Shown here piece after piece: positions 55,043 to 63,935 of a DNA stretch of 64,000 nt. The DNA is taken from the NCBI RefSeq assembly GCF_000949425.1, contig NZ_CP010976.1, positions 372,001-436,000 of the forward strand, read 5' to 3'. This DNA is from Paenibacillus sp. IHBB 10380 (lineage in GTDB: Bacteria; Bacillota; Bacilli; Paenibacillales; Paenibacillaceae). Within the stretch, counting starts at the first letter, position 1. Each line of letters opens with the position of its first letter. Below the pieces are notes generated by a model. The model ran no database searches, had not been told where the DNA came from, and worked only from the letters and a program-made list of their open reading frames with translations. The position numbers and the translations under genes are program-made.

Positions 55043-55255
55043 TTAGGAGGCAGGGGTTATAAATGTATGATTGATCATCAGGACGACCATAGAAGCTGCT
55101 GCTATCGAAAAGGCAATACAGCTCATACCAAGAATACTTCGTTTTTTCTTTATAAAATTAAAGCCGATGGCAAAGATCAACACGGTCGTCAAAGCAAGTG
55201 TTGCAGACATGCCGACGATGGCGATCCAGTATAATACTTCGAATAACTGTGACAA
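55043..55255 (-). CDS. Small two-helix membrane protein
   Basis: 70 residues with two membrane helices (IAIVGMSATLALTTVLIFAIGF and CIAFSIAAASMVVLMINH) separated by a basic loop FIKKKRS. AAGGAGG lies ahead of the start on the minus strand. No family recognised, but the strong ribosome site and downstream terminator support a real gene. Confidence 0.55.
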   Translation of the reverse strand: MSQLFEVLYWIAIVGMSATLALTTVLIFAIGFNFIKKKRSILGMSCIAFSIAAASMVVLMINHTFITPAS

Positions 55256-55277
55256 CTTGATTCCAACCTCCTTTTTT

Positions 55278-55331
55278 AAAATATAAGAAATATTAAATTA
55301 CCACTATACCTTGCTTATATTTCTACGAGAA
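55278..55331. repeat. Dispersed palindromic element, copy 2 (AAATATAAG…CTTATATTT)
   Basis: Perfect 9-bp arms, then CTACGAGAA, shared with 27282-27299. A second hairpin follows at 55337-55354 (CCGTCC/GGACGG). Confidence 0.45.
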
Positions 55332-55539
55332 ATGGTTACCGTCCCTTTAAGGACGGCGAAGCCGTTCCTTCTTATTTTATCCATAGTATATCTGATTTAC
55401 AGTAGTAAGCCAATATTTCTGGTGGAATGATTTGGAGTTAACATTTCCAAAATCATGTGACGATGATGGACAATCATCCAAGAAATAAGTTAGGTTTGCG
55501 AGTATGTTAAGGTATATCAGCCAAGTGGAGGTGGTAACA

Positions 55540-56202
55540 TTGGCGGGAAGACAATTAGCTAGCAAATGGTTAAAGACTGAAGCGTTGTTGACGGATCGTA
55601 GGATTGTTCCATACATTCCTCATACGATGATATTATCCCCATCCCATTTACAGTACATGTTACGTAAATATCGGATGGTCGTAGTGAAGCCTATTGTAGG
55701 TGGAGGTGGTTATGGGGTTATTCGAATGACTAAAGATTCTAAAGGTTATACATTAACTCACTTATCTCAAACGATAAGACATACTCATTTTCATAATATA
55801 TACCTTGCCTTGAATCGAATGAAGGCGCAACGTAAATATTTAATACAACAGGGTATATATCTAGCTACTATTAAGGGACGTCCAATTGACTATCGGGTAA
55901 AAATGGTGAAGGTTCATCGGCACTGGGTGTTTCGTTCTATGGTTGGCCGACTAGCAAAGCCAGGGTTATTTATTACTAATCTATGTAAGGGAGGAACACA
56001 GCTGACCTGTCTACAGGGCCTTAAAGCCTCAAGATTGCAAGGCTCTAGTCATCATAAGTGTCAAGAGATGAGAAAGCTTAGCATCATCTGTACGGGGATT
56101 ATGGAGCGTCATTTTCCGGGAATAAATGAACTTGGATTTGACTATGGAGTAGATGTTAATAATCGGATATGGATCTTCGAGGTCAATACGAGACCACAAT
56201 AG
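55540..56202 (+). CDS. YheC/YheD-family ATP-grasp spore protein
   Basis: 220 residues from TTG 55540 after GTGGAGGTGG. ATP-grasp features: LRKYRMVVVKPIVGGGGYGVIRM, RPIDYRVKMVKVHRHWV, FPGINELGFDYGVDVNNRIWIFEVNTRPQ. YheC/YheD proteins associate with the endospore coat in B. subtilis. The short length leaves only the ATP-grasp core. Confidence 0.9.
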   Translation: MAGRQLASKWLKTEALLTDRRIVPYIPHTMILSPSHLQYMLRKYRMVVVKPIVGGGGYGVIRMTKDSKGYTLTHLSQTIRHTHFHNIYLALNRMKAQRKYLIQQGIYLATIKGRPIDYRVKMVKVHRHWVFRSMVGRLAKPGLFITNLCKGGTQLTCLQGLKASRLQGSSHHKCQEMRKLSIICTGIMERHFPGINELGFDYGVDVNNRIWIFEVNTRPQ

Positions 56203-56306
56203 AAAAGTTGAATTTTAATAGTTTAATAATGGGTATAAAGGTTATTTAGTAGATATATGCCAAAATATGAAAATATATTTTGACATTTTTTGATAGTTTT
56301 TTAGCC

Positions 56307-56406
56307 TGTGTATAACAATTATCCACATTATCCACTGCTGTTTTACTGGCTTTAATGCACTTACCAACAAATTATACACAGGATTTCCACAATTGCTTGT
56401 GGATAA
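56307..56406. promoter_or_regulatory. Cluster of DnaA boxes upstream of sda
   Basis: TTATCCACA at 56319-56327 (perfect), TTATCCACT at 56328-56336 (one mismatch, directly adjacent), TTATACACA at 56372-56380, and on the minus strand TTATACACA at 56307-56315 and TTATCCACA at 56398-56406 (perfect). DnaA is known to control sda in B. subtilis. Confidence 0.85.
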
Positions 56407-56475
56407 AGCGAACGCTTGTTCCGCTATCGATTGTTTGATATGATAGATTTAGGAAAAAAAGGAAAGGCTGTGAGG

Positions 56476-56619
56476 ATGATGGCTATATTAAGTGATGAAA
56501 TGTTGTTGGAATCTTACTATCTAGCAATAGATTTAAAGCTTGAGCATGATTTCATAACGTTGTTGCTAGCTGAAATACACAAACGCAGATTACAATTTCA
56601 ACAACTGATCATGGTGTAA
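56476..56619 (+). CDS. sda: Sporulation checkpoint inhibitor Sda
   Basis: About 47 residues from ATG 56476 (ATG 56479 alternative; ribosome site GGAAAGG or GAGG nearby). The helical hairpin MAILSDEMLLESYYLAIDLKLEHDFITLLLAEI matches B. subtilis Sda ([30 protein letters not shown]). Sda blocks the sporulation kinase KinA when DNA replication is disturbed. Five DnaA-box-like sites in the 170 bp upstream support DnaA control. Confidence 0.92.
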   Translation: MMAILSDEMLLESYYLAIDLKLEHDFITLLLAEIHKRRLQFQQLIMV

Positions 56620-56716
56620 TTAGAGCACCTTACCGTTGGTGGAACGTTTTCGCATTTTTATCAGACTTACGGAGGTGTCTCATACATTATTTACTTACAT
56701 GATCTAACACACATAA

Positions 56717-56776
56717 TAAGGGTATCCTAATTAGACGGCTGTAGTACAGATCGTCAAGCACAGGATACCCTATTTC
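56717..56776. terminator. Stem-loop between sda and yumC
   Basis: AAGGGTATCCT/AGGATACCCTA stem with an inner hairpin; acts as terminator for the minus-strand flavoprotein gene and probably sda. Confidence 0.6.
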
Positions 56777-56803
56777 TAATCTTTATGAATAAATATATAT
56801 TTT

Positions 56804-57805
56804 TTACATTTTCATGTTGCTACTGTGACCTGGTGAAAGACGTGCATCAGGATCTAGGTACACTTTCGCATTATTAACAGCAGTCGGAGCCTCGCCAAAA
56901 CCTACAGCAATAAGCTTCAGCTTACCAGGGTAAGTTGTAATATCTCCTGCAGCGAAAATTCCTGGGATATTGGTCTCCATTCGTGTATCTACTACGATTG
57001 AATTACTCTCAATAGAAATGCCCCATTCTGCAATAGGTCCTAATGAAGATATGAAACCGAAATTAATAATAACATCATCCACTTCGATCTCTTGTGTTTC
57101 CTTAGTCTTGATATGAGAAAGGGTTACTTTGGTGATCGTCTCTTCGCCGTGAAGTTCTACGATCTCTGTAGGTGTTATAATGTTCACCTTAGAAGCCATT
57201 AAGTTCTCAACACTGTGTTCATGCGCACGGAATTTATCACGGCGATGGATGAGTGTTACTTGTTCTGCGATAGGTTCAAGCATAAGCGCCCAGTCAACAG
57301 CAGAGTCACCGCCACCACTAATGAGTACTTTTTTACCTTTAAAAGCGTTGAGGTCATTCACGAAATAATGAAGATTACTTTTCTCAAAGCGATCTGCACC
57401 TTCTACTTCTAACCTACGTGGTTCGAATGCACCAACGCCAGCAGTAATGATAATGGCTTTGGAAGAGTATTTACCTTTATCCGTCGTTACAACAAAATGG
57501 CGTTCCTCTATCTTCTCTACGGCGATTACTTTTTCTTCAAGTCGCAAAGTAGGATTGAAATGCTCCATTTGCTGGTACAAATTATTTACAAGTTCTTGTG
57601 CAGTCACTTTAGGGAAACCAGCGACATCATAAATGTATTTCTCGGGATATAGCGCAGCAAGTTGTCCACCCAATTGTGGCATACTTTCAATAATGGTTAC
57701 GGATGCTTGTCGCATTCCGCCATAAAATGCCGCAAACATGCCTGCTGGGCCGCCCCCGATAATGATCAAGTCGGACATTTCATCACCAGTGTGTGGGGAT
57801 GTCAT
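56804..57805 (-). CDS. yumC: Ferredoxin/flavodoxin-NADP+ reductase, TrxR-like type
   Basis: 333 residues from ATG 57805 (the frame is open to ATG 57823, but GGAGGTG would lie inside it). FAD loop [49 protein letters not shown] loop [15 protein letters not shown] and [30 protein letters not shown]. The CxxC of thioredoxin reductase is absent, as expected for this FNR type. It passes electrons from NADPH to ferredoxin. Confidence 0.95.
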   Translation of the reverse strand: MTSPHTGDEMSDLIIIGGGPAGMFAAFYGGMRQASVTIIESMPQLGGQLAALYPEKYIYDVAGFPKVTAQELVNNLYQQMEHFNPTLRLEEKVIAVEKIEERHFVVTTDKGKYSSKAIIITAGVGAFEPRRLEVEGADRFEKSNLHYFVNDLNAFKGKKVLISGGGDSAVDWALMLEPIAEQVTLIHRRDKFRAHEHSVENLMASKVNIITPTEIVELHGEETITKVTLSHIKTKETQEIEVDDVIINFGFISSLGPIAEWGISIESNSIVVDTRMETNIPGIFAAGDITTYPGKLKLIAVGFGEAPTAVNNAKVYLDPDARLSPGHSSNMKM

Positions 57806-57823
57806 TAGGTAAAGCACCTCCAT

Positions 57824-58307
57824 ATATATGCGATTTAATTTATATAATCTTATTCATTATAATCGTACTGGCCTTATCTGCAAAGTTCGGGTGTACATAA
57901 ACACATATAAAAAACATTTAAATATGTATTTTTTCGTATGAAATTGAGGTGGGAAGGCATTAAAGGTAGCATTCAGCATGAAATAACACTTGATCTTTTA
58001 ACTGGAAATAGCTAGTATTTCAATAGTATGTTAAGTTGATGTTTGTCTATTTTCGAACAATTACTCTGTTATGAATATTATCATTGATATTTATTTTGAT
58101 AAAATAGGAGTGAAAGTTTAAAATAAATGTGAGAAATGTCTCAATCACTGAATTGTGAAGCTTCTCAATCTATTAATGTGTATATTTTCACTAACCACAT
58201 AGGCTACTTACTATAAAAGAATGAACTAGCTGTTTCTTACGTCTTAGTTCATTCTCTATATAGATATATAAAGAAAAAGAAGGATTTGGAAGGAGTAAAA
58301 TTAGACC
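57824..58307. other. Gene-free region between yumC and ndh
   Basis: AT-rich divergent promoter region. It holds the palindromic repeat copy D (58219-58254) and a TGAATATTATCATTGATATT tract near 58072 that is only vaguely Fur-box-like. No ORF is convincing. Confidence 0.5.
58219..58254. repeat. Dispersed palindromic repeat, copy D
   Basis: GAATGAACTA … TAGTTCATTC, 10-bp perfect arms, 54 bp upstream of ndh. Shares the arm sequence with copies A-C but not the interior. Confidence 0.55.
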
Positions 58308-59501
58308 ATGAGTAGCATTCCCAAAATAGTTATCCTTGGTGCTGGATATGGAGGAATCCTAACTGCACAGCGTCTTCAAAAAGAATTAAATTACAACGAG
58401 GCAGACGTGACGTTAGTTAACCGTCATGATTACCATTATATTACGACACATTTGCATATGCCAGCTGCAGGCACAGACAGCATCGAGAATACACGTATCT
58501 CCATTTCAAAGCTGATTGACGAATTTAAGATTGATCTTGTGAAATCCTCGGTAAAAGAAATTCGTCCGCAAGAGAAAAAGGTCATATTGGTGGACGGAAC
58601 TCTTTCTTATGACTATTTGATCGTTGCTTTAGGTGGAGAGCCTGAAAGCTTCGGTATTCCGGGACTTGATGAATATGCGATGACGATTCGTAGTATTAAC
58701 TCCGTGCGCTTGATTCGGAAGCATATTGAATATCAATTCGCACTTTACAAGAATGAGAAGACGCCACAAGAACGTATTAACTTTGTTGTAGGTGGCGCAG
58801 GATTCAGCGGTATTGAGTTCGTAGCTGAGTTAGCGGATCGTATTCCTGAACTGTGTAAGGAATATGATGTTGATCCACATCTTGTTAATATCTACAACTG
58901 TGAAGCAGCTCCAACGGCATTGCCTGGATTTGCACCTGAACTTGTTGAATATGCGATGGATGTTCTTAGAAGAAAAGGCGTAACATTCAAGATTGGTATT
59001 GCCATCAAAGAATGTACACGAGAAGGCGTACTCCTTGCAACAGGTGAAGAGATCAAAGCAGCTACTGTAGTATGGACTGGAGGAATTCGCGGTAATCATA
59101 TGATCGAAGCTGCAGGCTTCGAGACAATGAGAGGTCGTGTCAAAGTGGATGAGCAATTACGTGCACCTGAATATGACAATGTGTTTATTATCGGTGATAA
59201 TTCACTTGTTATGAATCCAGAAGGTCGTCCATATCCACCAACAGCACAAATTGCTATGCAACAAGGTGTATGTACAGCTCAGAATGTCGTATCTACGATC
59301 CGTAATAAACCACTTAAGAAATTCGAATTCAGCAATAAAGGTACCGTTGCCTCGCTTGGCAAAGGCGAAGGTATTGCTGTTATAGGTAATAAATTGTTAA
59401 AAGGTTGGAGTGCCGCACAACTGAAAAAAGTGGTTGATATGAGGTATCTCCTTACTATAGGTGGTATTCCGTTGATGCTGAAAAAAGGAAGATTCCTATA
59501 A
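58308..59501 (+). CDS. ndh: Type II NADH dehydrogenase (NADH:quinone oxidoreductase)
   Basis: 397 residues. FAD loop VILGAGYGGILTAQRLQ, second loop NFVVGGAGFSGIEFVAEL, FVIGD-like VFIIGDNSLVMNPEGRPYPPTAQIAMQQG, and the membrane-binding C-terminal region (LKKVVDMRYLLTIGGIPLMLKKG). It feeds NADH electrons into menaquinone, which Qox can oxidise. The ribosome site is GGAAGGAG. Fits YumB-type Ndh. Confidence 0.95.
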   Translation: MSSIPKIVILGAGYGGILTAQRLQKELNYNEADVTLVNRHDYHYITTHLHMPAAGTDSIENTRISISKLIDEFKIDLVKSSVKEIRPQEKKVILVDGTLSYDYLIVALGGEPESFGIPGLDEYAMTIRSINSVRLIRKHIEYQFALYKNEKTPQERINFVVGGAGFSGIEFVAELADRIPELCKEYDVDPHLVNIYNCEAAPTALPGFAPELVEYAMDVLRRKGVTFKIGIAIKECTREGVLLATGEEIKAATVVWTGGIRGNHMIEAAGFETMRGRVKVDEQLRAPEYDNVFIIGDNSLVMNPEGRPYPPTAQIAMQQGVCTAQNVVSTIRNKPLKKFEFSNKGTVASLGKGEGIAVIGNKLLKGWSAAQLKKVVDMRYLLTIGGIPLMLKKGRFL

Positions 59502-59502
59502 G

Positions 59503-59757
59503 ATGCGCCATTGCAGCGTTCAAGTCCGTGGGTTGCTTACGCGTGATGAACTGGATCGTTATAATGCATTAATGGAAGTAGGTTCTTTTCTAGAGTCTAA
59601 GGAATCCTACGACCTAGCTTATACGATTCAAAAAGAAGTAGATATCCTCATTCTTCCGGCAATCGAAAGATTGAAGGATAAGGGGCGAGCTAGGGACGCG
59701 GCGACAGTAGAGTTCCTAAATTCTCTAAACTCCTTGAAGGATGAAGAAGAGGAATAA
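59503..59757 (+). CDS. Small helical hypothetical protein after ndh
   Basis: 84 residues, one base after the ndh stop. Helical, acidic C-terminus (FLNSLNSLKDEEEE). RDELDRYNALMEVGSFLESKESYDLAYTI suggests a helical hairpin. Close spacing suggests co-translation with ndh. Not recognised. Confidence 0.6.
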   Translation: MRHCSVQVRGLLTRDELDRYNALMEVGSFLESKESYDLAYTIQKEVDILILPAIERLKDKGRARDAATVEFLNSLNSLKDEEEE

Positions 59758-59827
59758 GATCGTATTAATAAGGATTTGCCATCGTTTTGAATGGAGGCAG
59801 GTCCTTCTTTTATGGGATCATTATACA

Positions 59828-59872
59828 AAAATGCCTTCTCCAGTTCTTAAGCTGGACAAGGCATTTTTTATT
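59828..59872 (+). terminator. Rho-independent terminator after ndh operon
   Basis: AAAATGCCTTCTCCAG/CTGGACAAGGCATTTTTT stem with mismatch, then T-run. Confidence 0.85.
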
Positions 59873-59895
59873 TATGTTACTAGCACTTTTACAAA

Positions 59896-60645
59896 TTACA
59901 ATTTAAGTAATTCTTCAAAAGATTGTTCATTTAGTAGACTACCAACGTAGAATGATCCAAATTCACCATAACGGGCACTAACTTCGTCAAAACGCATCTC
60001 ATATACCAGTTTCTTGAAATGAAGGGCATCGTCAGAGAATAAGGTTACGCCCCATTCCCAATCATCTAGACCTACAGAACCTGTAATGATCTGCTTCACT
60101 TTACCAGCATAACTGCGTCCAATCATACTGTGGCTACGCATCATTGTTTTACGATCTTCCATGGTGCGCATGTACCAGTTATCGTCTAGATTACGTTTCT
60201 TGTTCATCGGATAGAAACAAATATATTTATTCTTAGGTAAGGTTGGTTTCAAGCGAGCGACTACTTCTGGATTCTCCATTGGATCTCCACCGCTTGCTCC
60301 GCCTATATAGTTACTCAATTCAACTACGCTTACATATGAATAAGATTTGGTAGTATATTGAGCAAATGTAGTCTTGTTAAAGGCAGTCTCGACAGCATTT
60401 ATCTCTTCTAACGTTTCACGAAGGTGCATGAATACAAAGTCGGCTTTTTGTCCAACGATCGTATACACTGCGCTGCTTCCTTTTTTGCTGGTCTCAATCT
60501 CTGTCCAATCTTGTAGAAAGGCTTGAAGTTCATCGAGTGCCATCGCTCGATCTTCATCATCAGCAGACTTCCAAGCTGTCCAGTTAATAGAACGGAAATC
60601 ATGTAGTGAGTACCAACCTTCTAATGTTAAGGCAACTTCTGACAT
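59896..60645 (-). CDS. hemQ: Coproheme decarboxylase HemQ
   Basis: 249 residues, chlorite dismutase-like. [45 protein letters not shown] (catalytic Tyr), [39 protein letters not shown] (heme-ligand His). It turns coproheme III into protoheme in the coproporphyrin-dependent route of Firmicutes. Good start ATG 60645 with GGAGTGAT. Confidence 0.96.
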   Translation of the reverse strand: MSEVALTLEGWYSLHDFRSINWTAWKSADDEDRAMALDELQAFLQDWTEIETSKKGSSAVYTIVGQKADFVFMHLRETLEEINAVETAFNKTTFAQYTTKSYSYVSVVELSNYIGGASGGDPMENPEVVARLKPTLPKNKYICFYPMNKKRNLDDNWYMRTMEDRKTMMRSHSMIGRSYAGKVKQIITGSVGLDDWEWGVTLFSDDALHFKKLVYEMRFDEVSARYGEFGSFYVGSLLNEQSFEELLKL

Positions 60646-60855
60646 ATGATTATCACTCCTATGGGTATGTAGTTTACTTCTAGCTTTGCTTCCTATTGTA
60701 TCCCATTGAGAATGATTAGAGCAAACGATGACACAATCTATTCACGAAGTGTTCGTTGCTTCGTTATAATTTTTTTAGTAAACTATCTACTAGATTGTAT
60801 TTCTGTGACATAATTAATAGAACAGGCTCAATAAAGATGAGGTGAACTGATCAAA

Positions 60856-61149
60856 ATGCAATTTATTCCTGTGCTTGTGCTGATGGTATTGTTTTTTGTT
60901 ATGATGTTCGGCATTGGATTTATTCTCAATATGTTAATGAAAACTACATGGTTTCCGTCTTATTTGTTTATCATTGTTATTTTACCCATCGTCGTGTATT
61001 CCTTGTGGGATCGAAGCGCAACGTTATGGACTCATTTAGCCTCATTCCAAATGGTTGATTATTTCACAGGGATTGCTGGATTAGCAGGGGCTATATTAAG
61101 TGGTTGGTCGATTCAAAAGTTACGTGATGGCGGATATAAAATGTTCTAA
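60856..61149 (+). CDS. YuiB-family small membrane protein
   Basis: 97 residues, three membrane helices: VLVLMVLFFVMMFGIGFILNMLMKTTWFPSYLFIIVILPIVV and MVDYFTGIAGLAGAILSGWSIQKLRDGGYKMF. The MFGIGFILNMLMKTTW and GWSIQKLRxxGYxMF segments are YuiB-like. Function unknown. GATGAGGTG ribosome site. Confidence 0.75.
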   Translation: MQFIPVLVLMVLFFVMMFGIGFILNMLMKTTWFPSYLFIIVILPIVVYSLWDRSATLWTHLASFQMVDYFTGIAGLAGAILSGWSIQKLRDGGYKMF

Positions 61150-61161
61150 AGCGAGTATACA

Positions 61162-61203
61162 TGCGAAGCAGCTCTTCCTTTTAGGAGGGGCTGCTTTGTT
61201 GTC
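61162..61203 (+). terminator. Rho-independent terminator after YuiB-like gene
   Basis: AAGCAGCTCTTCC/AGGAGGGGCTGCTT stem then TGTTG. Confidence 0.75.
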
Positions 61204-61288
61204 AGTAATTAACACGAATTACGTCGAACGTTACTGAGGATTTATGTTAGAATGGTAGAAGTCTATGTAAACGATGGGGGGTTAACCG

Positions 61289-62803
61289 ATGCGCATGAAG
61301 AGTCTATTACATTATACAGAGAACCATAGATACTGCGTTTATCGTGATTTCTGTCTCAGCAATCTGGACAACAGAATGTTGAGTAACACATACCAGCCCA
61401 TGGTCGGAGCGTTCGCTATTAGCTTATATCAATTGTTGTTTCAACAGATTCCTAATGAGAAAATAGGTTATTCTCACACAGAACAACAGCGCCGACTTTT
61501 CTTAACGCTTGGGCTTGAGCCAAGTGAAACAGGTCGGAAGTTTCTTATTGAGCAGACTTCTAAACTGGAAGCGGTAGGTCTATTACAAACAAGTCGTATT
61601 TATGTTCCTGAGAACGATGATTATATGTACGAATATGAATTGCAGGCTCCTTTGACGCCTACAGAATTTTTTAATACACAGCATTTAACGCTTCTATTAC
61701 GTGACAAAATCGGGAAATTTGCTGTCCTGTCTTTGCGGGAGGAACTTTGGGCAAAGGAACCTGATGAATGGTCAGGTACATCGCGGAATAAGGAAAACAT
61801 TTCCGTACCCTTCTATGATATTTTTGAACTTAATACGCATGTCATTGATTATGAACTGGAGCAAGCCTTAACTGAAGTATCTACAACGAGACAGCCTGGG
61901 ATGCAATTAGGAGAAGAAGGTGACGGTCTGAACTATGCCGAAATTATTCTTCGCTTTCCACGTGGTTCTGCGAATCGACATTTTGTAGAGAAGCTACGCT
62001 TTAACTTCGAGCAGATGGGGACTATCAATTATGTCGTTAATAAATACGATCTTAGTGTGCAGGATTTATGTCGATTATTAGATGAGGATGGTATATTCAC
62101 ACCCGAAGGAGACATTCAAGTAGATGAATTACAACACCAAGCTAATCTACATTTCCGTCAAGGGAAAAAGCGACAAGAGCAACGTGAAGTGTTGAGCGGT
62201 AAAATTGTTGCAATCCGTCAAAATGAGGAGAACTCGGACGGGGCCCTTCAGCTGGAGCATGCTGTGCAAATGGAGTATTATGTTGAGGTACCCATACAGT
62301 TCAAGACGAAGTGCGACATTCATCAATATAATATGATGCTTCGCAATGAACCCTATACGAAATTGCTCAAAACATTCTTTCCAGGTTCGGTGCCTGATAA
62401 TTTAATTGATATATTTGAGAAAATTGATCTTAGTTATAAATTACCTGGGGAAGTTATCAATGTGTTAATTCATTATCTGATGTCTTTATTGTCTACCAAT
62501 GGTGACCAGCGCATTAACCGTAATTTTGTGGAGGCCATTGCTTCTAATATGCTTCTTAAACAGGTTAATTCGTACGAGAAAGCAGTGCAATATATTAAAG
62601 ATCAGTCGAAAGTGAAAGGGAAGCAAGCCGCAGCAACGGGAGGCGGACGGGCTAGATCATATGGTAAGCCAGTGAAGATGAAGCCCGAGATTCCTATTGT
62701 TCAGGACAATGGGGAAGATAATACGGTGTCTGAGGAAGATTTTGAACAGATGATGAAGTTTGCAGCAGAGATCCAAGCGAATAAGAAGAAGGGCGGGGCG
62801 TAA
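61289..62803 (+). CDS. dnaB: Replication initiation and membrane attachment protein DnaB
   Basis: 504 residues. SNTYQPMVGAFAISLYQLLFQ, TEFFNTQHLTLLLRDKIG and the C-terminal repeat NRNFVEAIASNMLLKQVNSYEKAVQYIKDQ match the DnaB/DnaD-type helicase loader (DDBH1/DDBH2). It brings helicase to the origin with DnaD and DnaI. A Lys/Gly-rich linker follows (QAAATGGGRARSYG). GATGGGGGG ribosome site. Operon with dnaI (42 nt). Confidence 0.93.
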   Translation: MRMKSLLHYTENHRYCVYRDFCLSNLDNRMLSNTYQPMVGAFAISLYQLLFQQIPNEKIGYSHTEQQRRLFLTLGLEPSETGRKFLIEQTSKLEAVGLLQTSRIYVPENDDYMYEYELQAPLTPTEFFNTQHLTLLLRDKIGKFAVLSLREELWAKEPDEWSGTSRNKENISVPFYDIFELNTHVIDYELEQALTEVSTTRQPGMQLGEEGDGLNYAEIILRFPRGSANRHFVEKLRFNFEQMGTINYVVNKYDLSVQDLCRLLDEDGIFTPEGDIQVDELQHQANLHFRQGKKRQEQREVLSGKIVAIRQNEENSDGALQLEHAVQMEYYVEVPIQFKTKCDIHQYNMMLRNEPYTKLLKTFFPGSVPDNLIDIFEKIDLSYKLPGEVINVLIHYLMSLLSTNGDQRINRNFVEAIASNMLLKQVNSYEKAVQYIKDQSKVKGKQAAATGGGRARSYGKPVKMKPEIPIVQDNGEDNTVSEEDFEQMMKFAAEIQANKKKGGA

Positions 62804-62845
62804 TCGTCAGTAATCTTAACTTGTGAAGAAAGGAGGATCAAGACG

Positions 62846-63799
62846 ATGGAATCAATAGGCGATCTACTTCGGCAGATGAAAAATCCGGAATTTCGCAAAC
62901 GATCACAAGCCATCACGAACGAAGTGTTGAACAATCCACTCGTTAAGGAACTTCGGGAGCATCATCCTGAACTTGATGAATCGACTCTAAAACTAAATAT
63001 GAGCCGGTTGTATCAATACATTGGTGACAAACGTAATTGCGATAACTGCCCAGGACTTGAACGATGTCCGAACGATTTTCAGGGGCATTTTAGCAAGCTA
63101 GAAGTACAGGTTGTGAATGGTGCCGCAGAGCTTTACGAGCGAAAGGTGCCTTGCACTTTGCATACGAATAAGCAACATGACGATCAGGTGAAAAAGCGAA
63201 TTCGTAGCTTTTATGTCGATGAACGAGCATTAAATGAAGGATATAACGAAGTTGAAATTATGAGTAAAGATCGGCTTCGTGTCCCAGCAGTGAATCAGGT
63301 ATTTCGATATATTGAAGATACGAAAGAAAAAGGTCTCTCCACACGTGGTTTGTATCTCTATGGTTCATTTGGAACAGGAAAGACATTTTTGATGAGTTAT
63401 TTACTACATGAGCTTGCTATTGCTGGACATACCGGCGTGATCGTATATATGCCTGAATTTGTAGAAGATCTGAAGTCGATGATGACAGACAATCAGAAGC
63501 TGAAGGAAAGCACGGAAATCATGAAAAACTGTGATCTTCTAATATTTGATGATATTGGGGCAGAGAATTTGAATCCCTGGGCAAGGGATCATATCATGGG
63601 CTCAATTTTGAATTATAGAATGAATCGCAAACCGACCTTTTATACGTCCAATTATACGCTTGAGGGTTTGGAGAAACATTTGAGCTTCACGAATAAGGAT
63701 GGAGAAGAAGGTTATAAAGGTCAAAGGTTGATGGATCGGATTTCTCCATTCGTAGATGTAGTTTATTTGCATGGGGAGAACCAACGGGGTAAGAATTAA
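62846..63799 (+). CDS. dnaI: Primosomal protein / helicase loader DnaI
   Basis: 317 residues. N-terminal zinc-type region CDNCPGLERCPND, Walker A LYGSFGTGKTFLMSYLL, Walker B LLIFDDIGAENL and sensor YTSNYTLEGLEKHLS. AAA+ loader of the replicative helicase. AAAGGAGGATC ribosome site 8 nt before start. Confidence 0.96.
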   Translation: MESIGDLLRQMKNPEFRKRSQAITNEVLNNPLVKELREHHPELDESTLKLNMSRLYQYIGDKRNCDNCPGLERCPNDFQGHFSKLEVQVVNGAAELYERKVPCTLHTNKQHDDQVKKRIRSFYVDERALNEGYNEVEIMSKDRLRVPAVNQVFRYIEDTKEKGLSTRGLYLYGSFGTGKTFLMSYLLHELAIAGHTGVIVYMPEFVEDLKSMMTDNQKLKESTEIMKNCDLLIFDDIGAENLNPWARDHIMGSILNYRMNRKPTFYTSNYTLEGLEKHLSFTNKDGEEGYKGQRLMDRISPFVDVVYLHGENQRGKN

Positions 63800-63802
63800 G
63801 GA

Positions 63803-63924
63803 TATACAACTTTGTTCCAAAAGGACGGCATTCGTTTCGTTAACCTATGAAATAGGGATGAAGTTTAACGTTCTAATATTATAAAAAAAGTCTGGCCTCC
63901 ATTGAAGGAGATCAGACTTTTTTT
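63803..63924 (+). repeat. Dispersed 3'-UTR element with terminator, copy 2
   Basis: GTTCCAAAAGGAC hairpin, CATTCGTTT, ATGAAATAGGGATGAAG, TATTATAAAAAAAGTCT and terminator hairpin AGTCTGGCCTCC/GGAGATCAGACTTTTTTT. Companion of 51185-51306. Confidence 0.6.
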
Positions 63925-63935
63925 TGATGTACATG

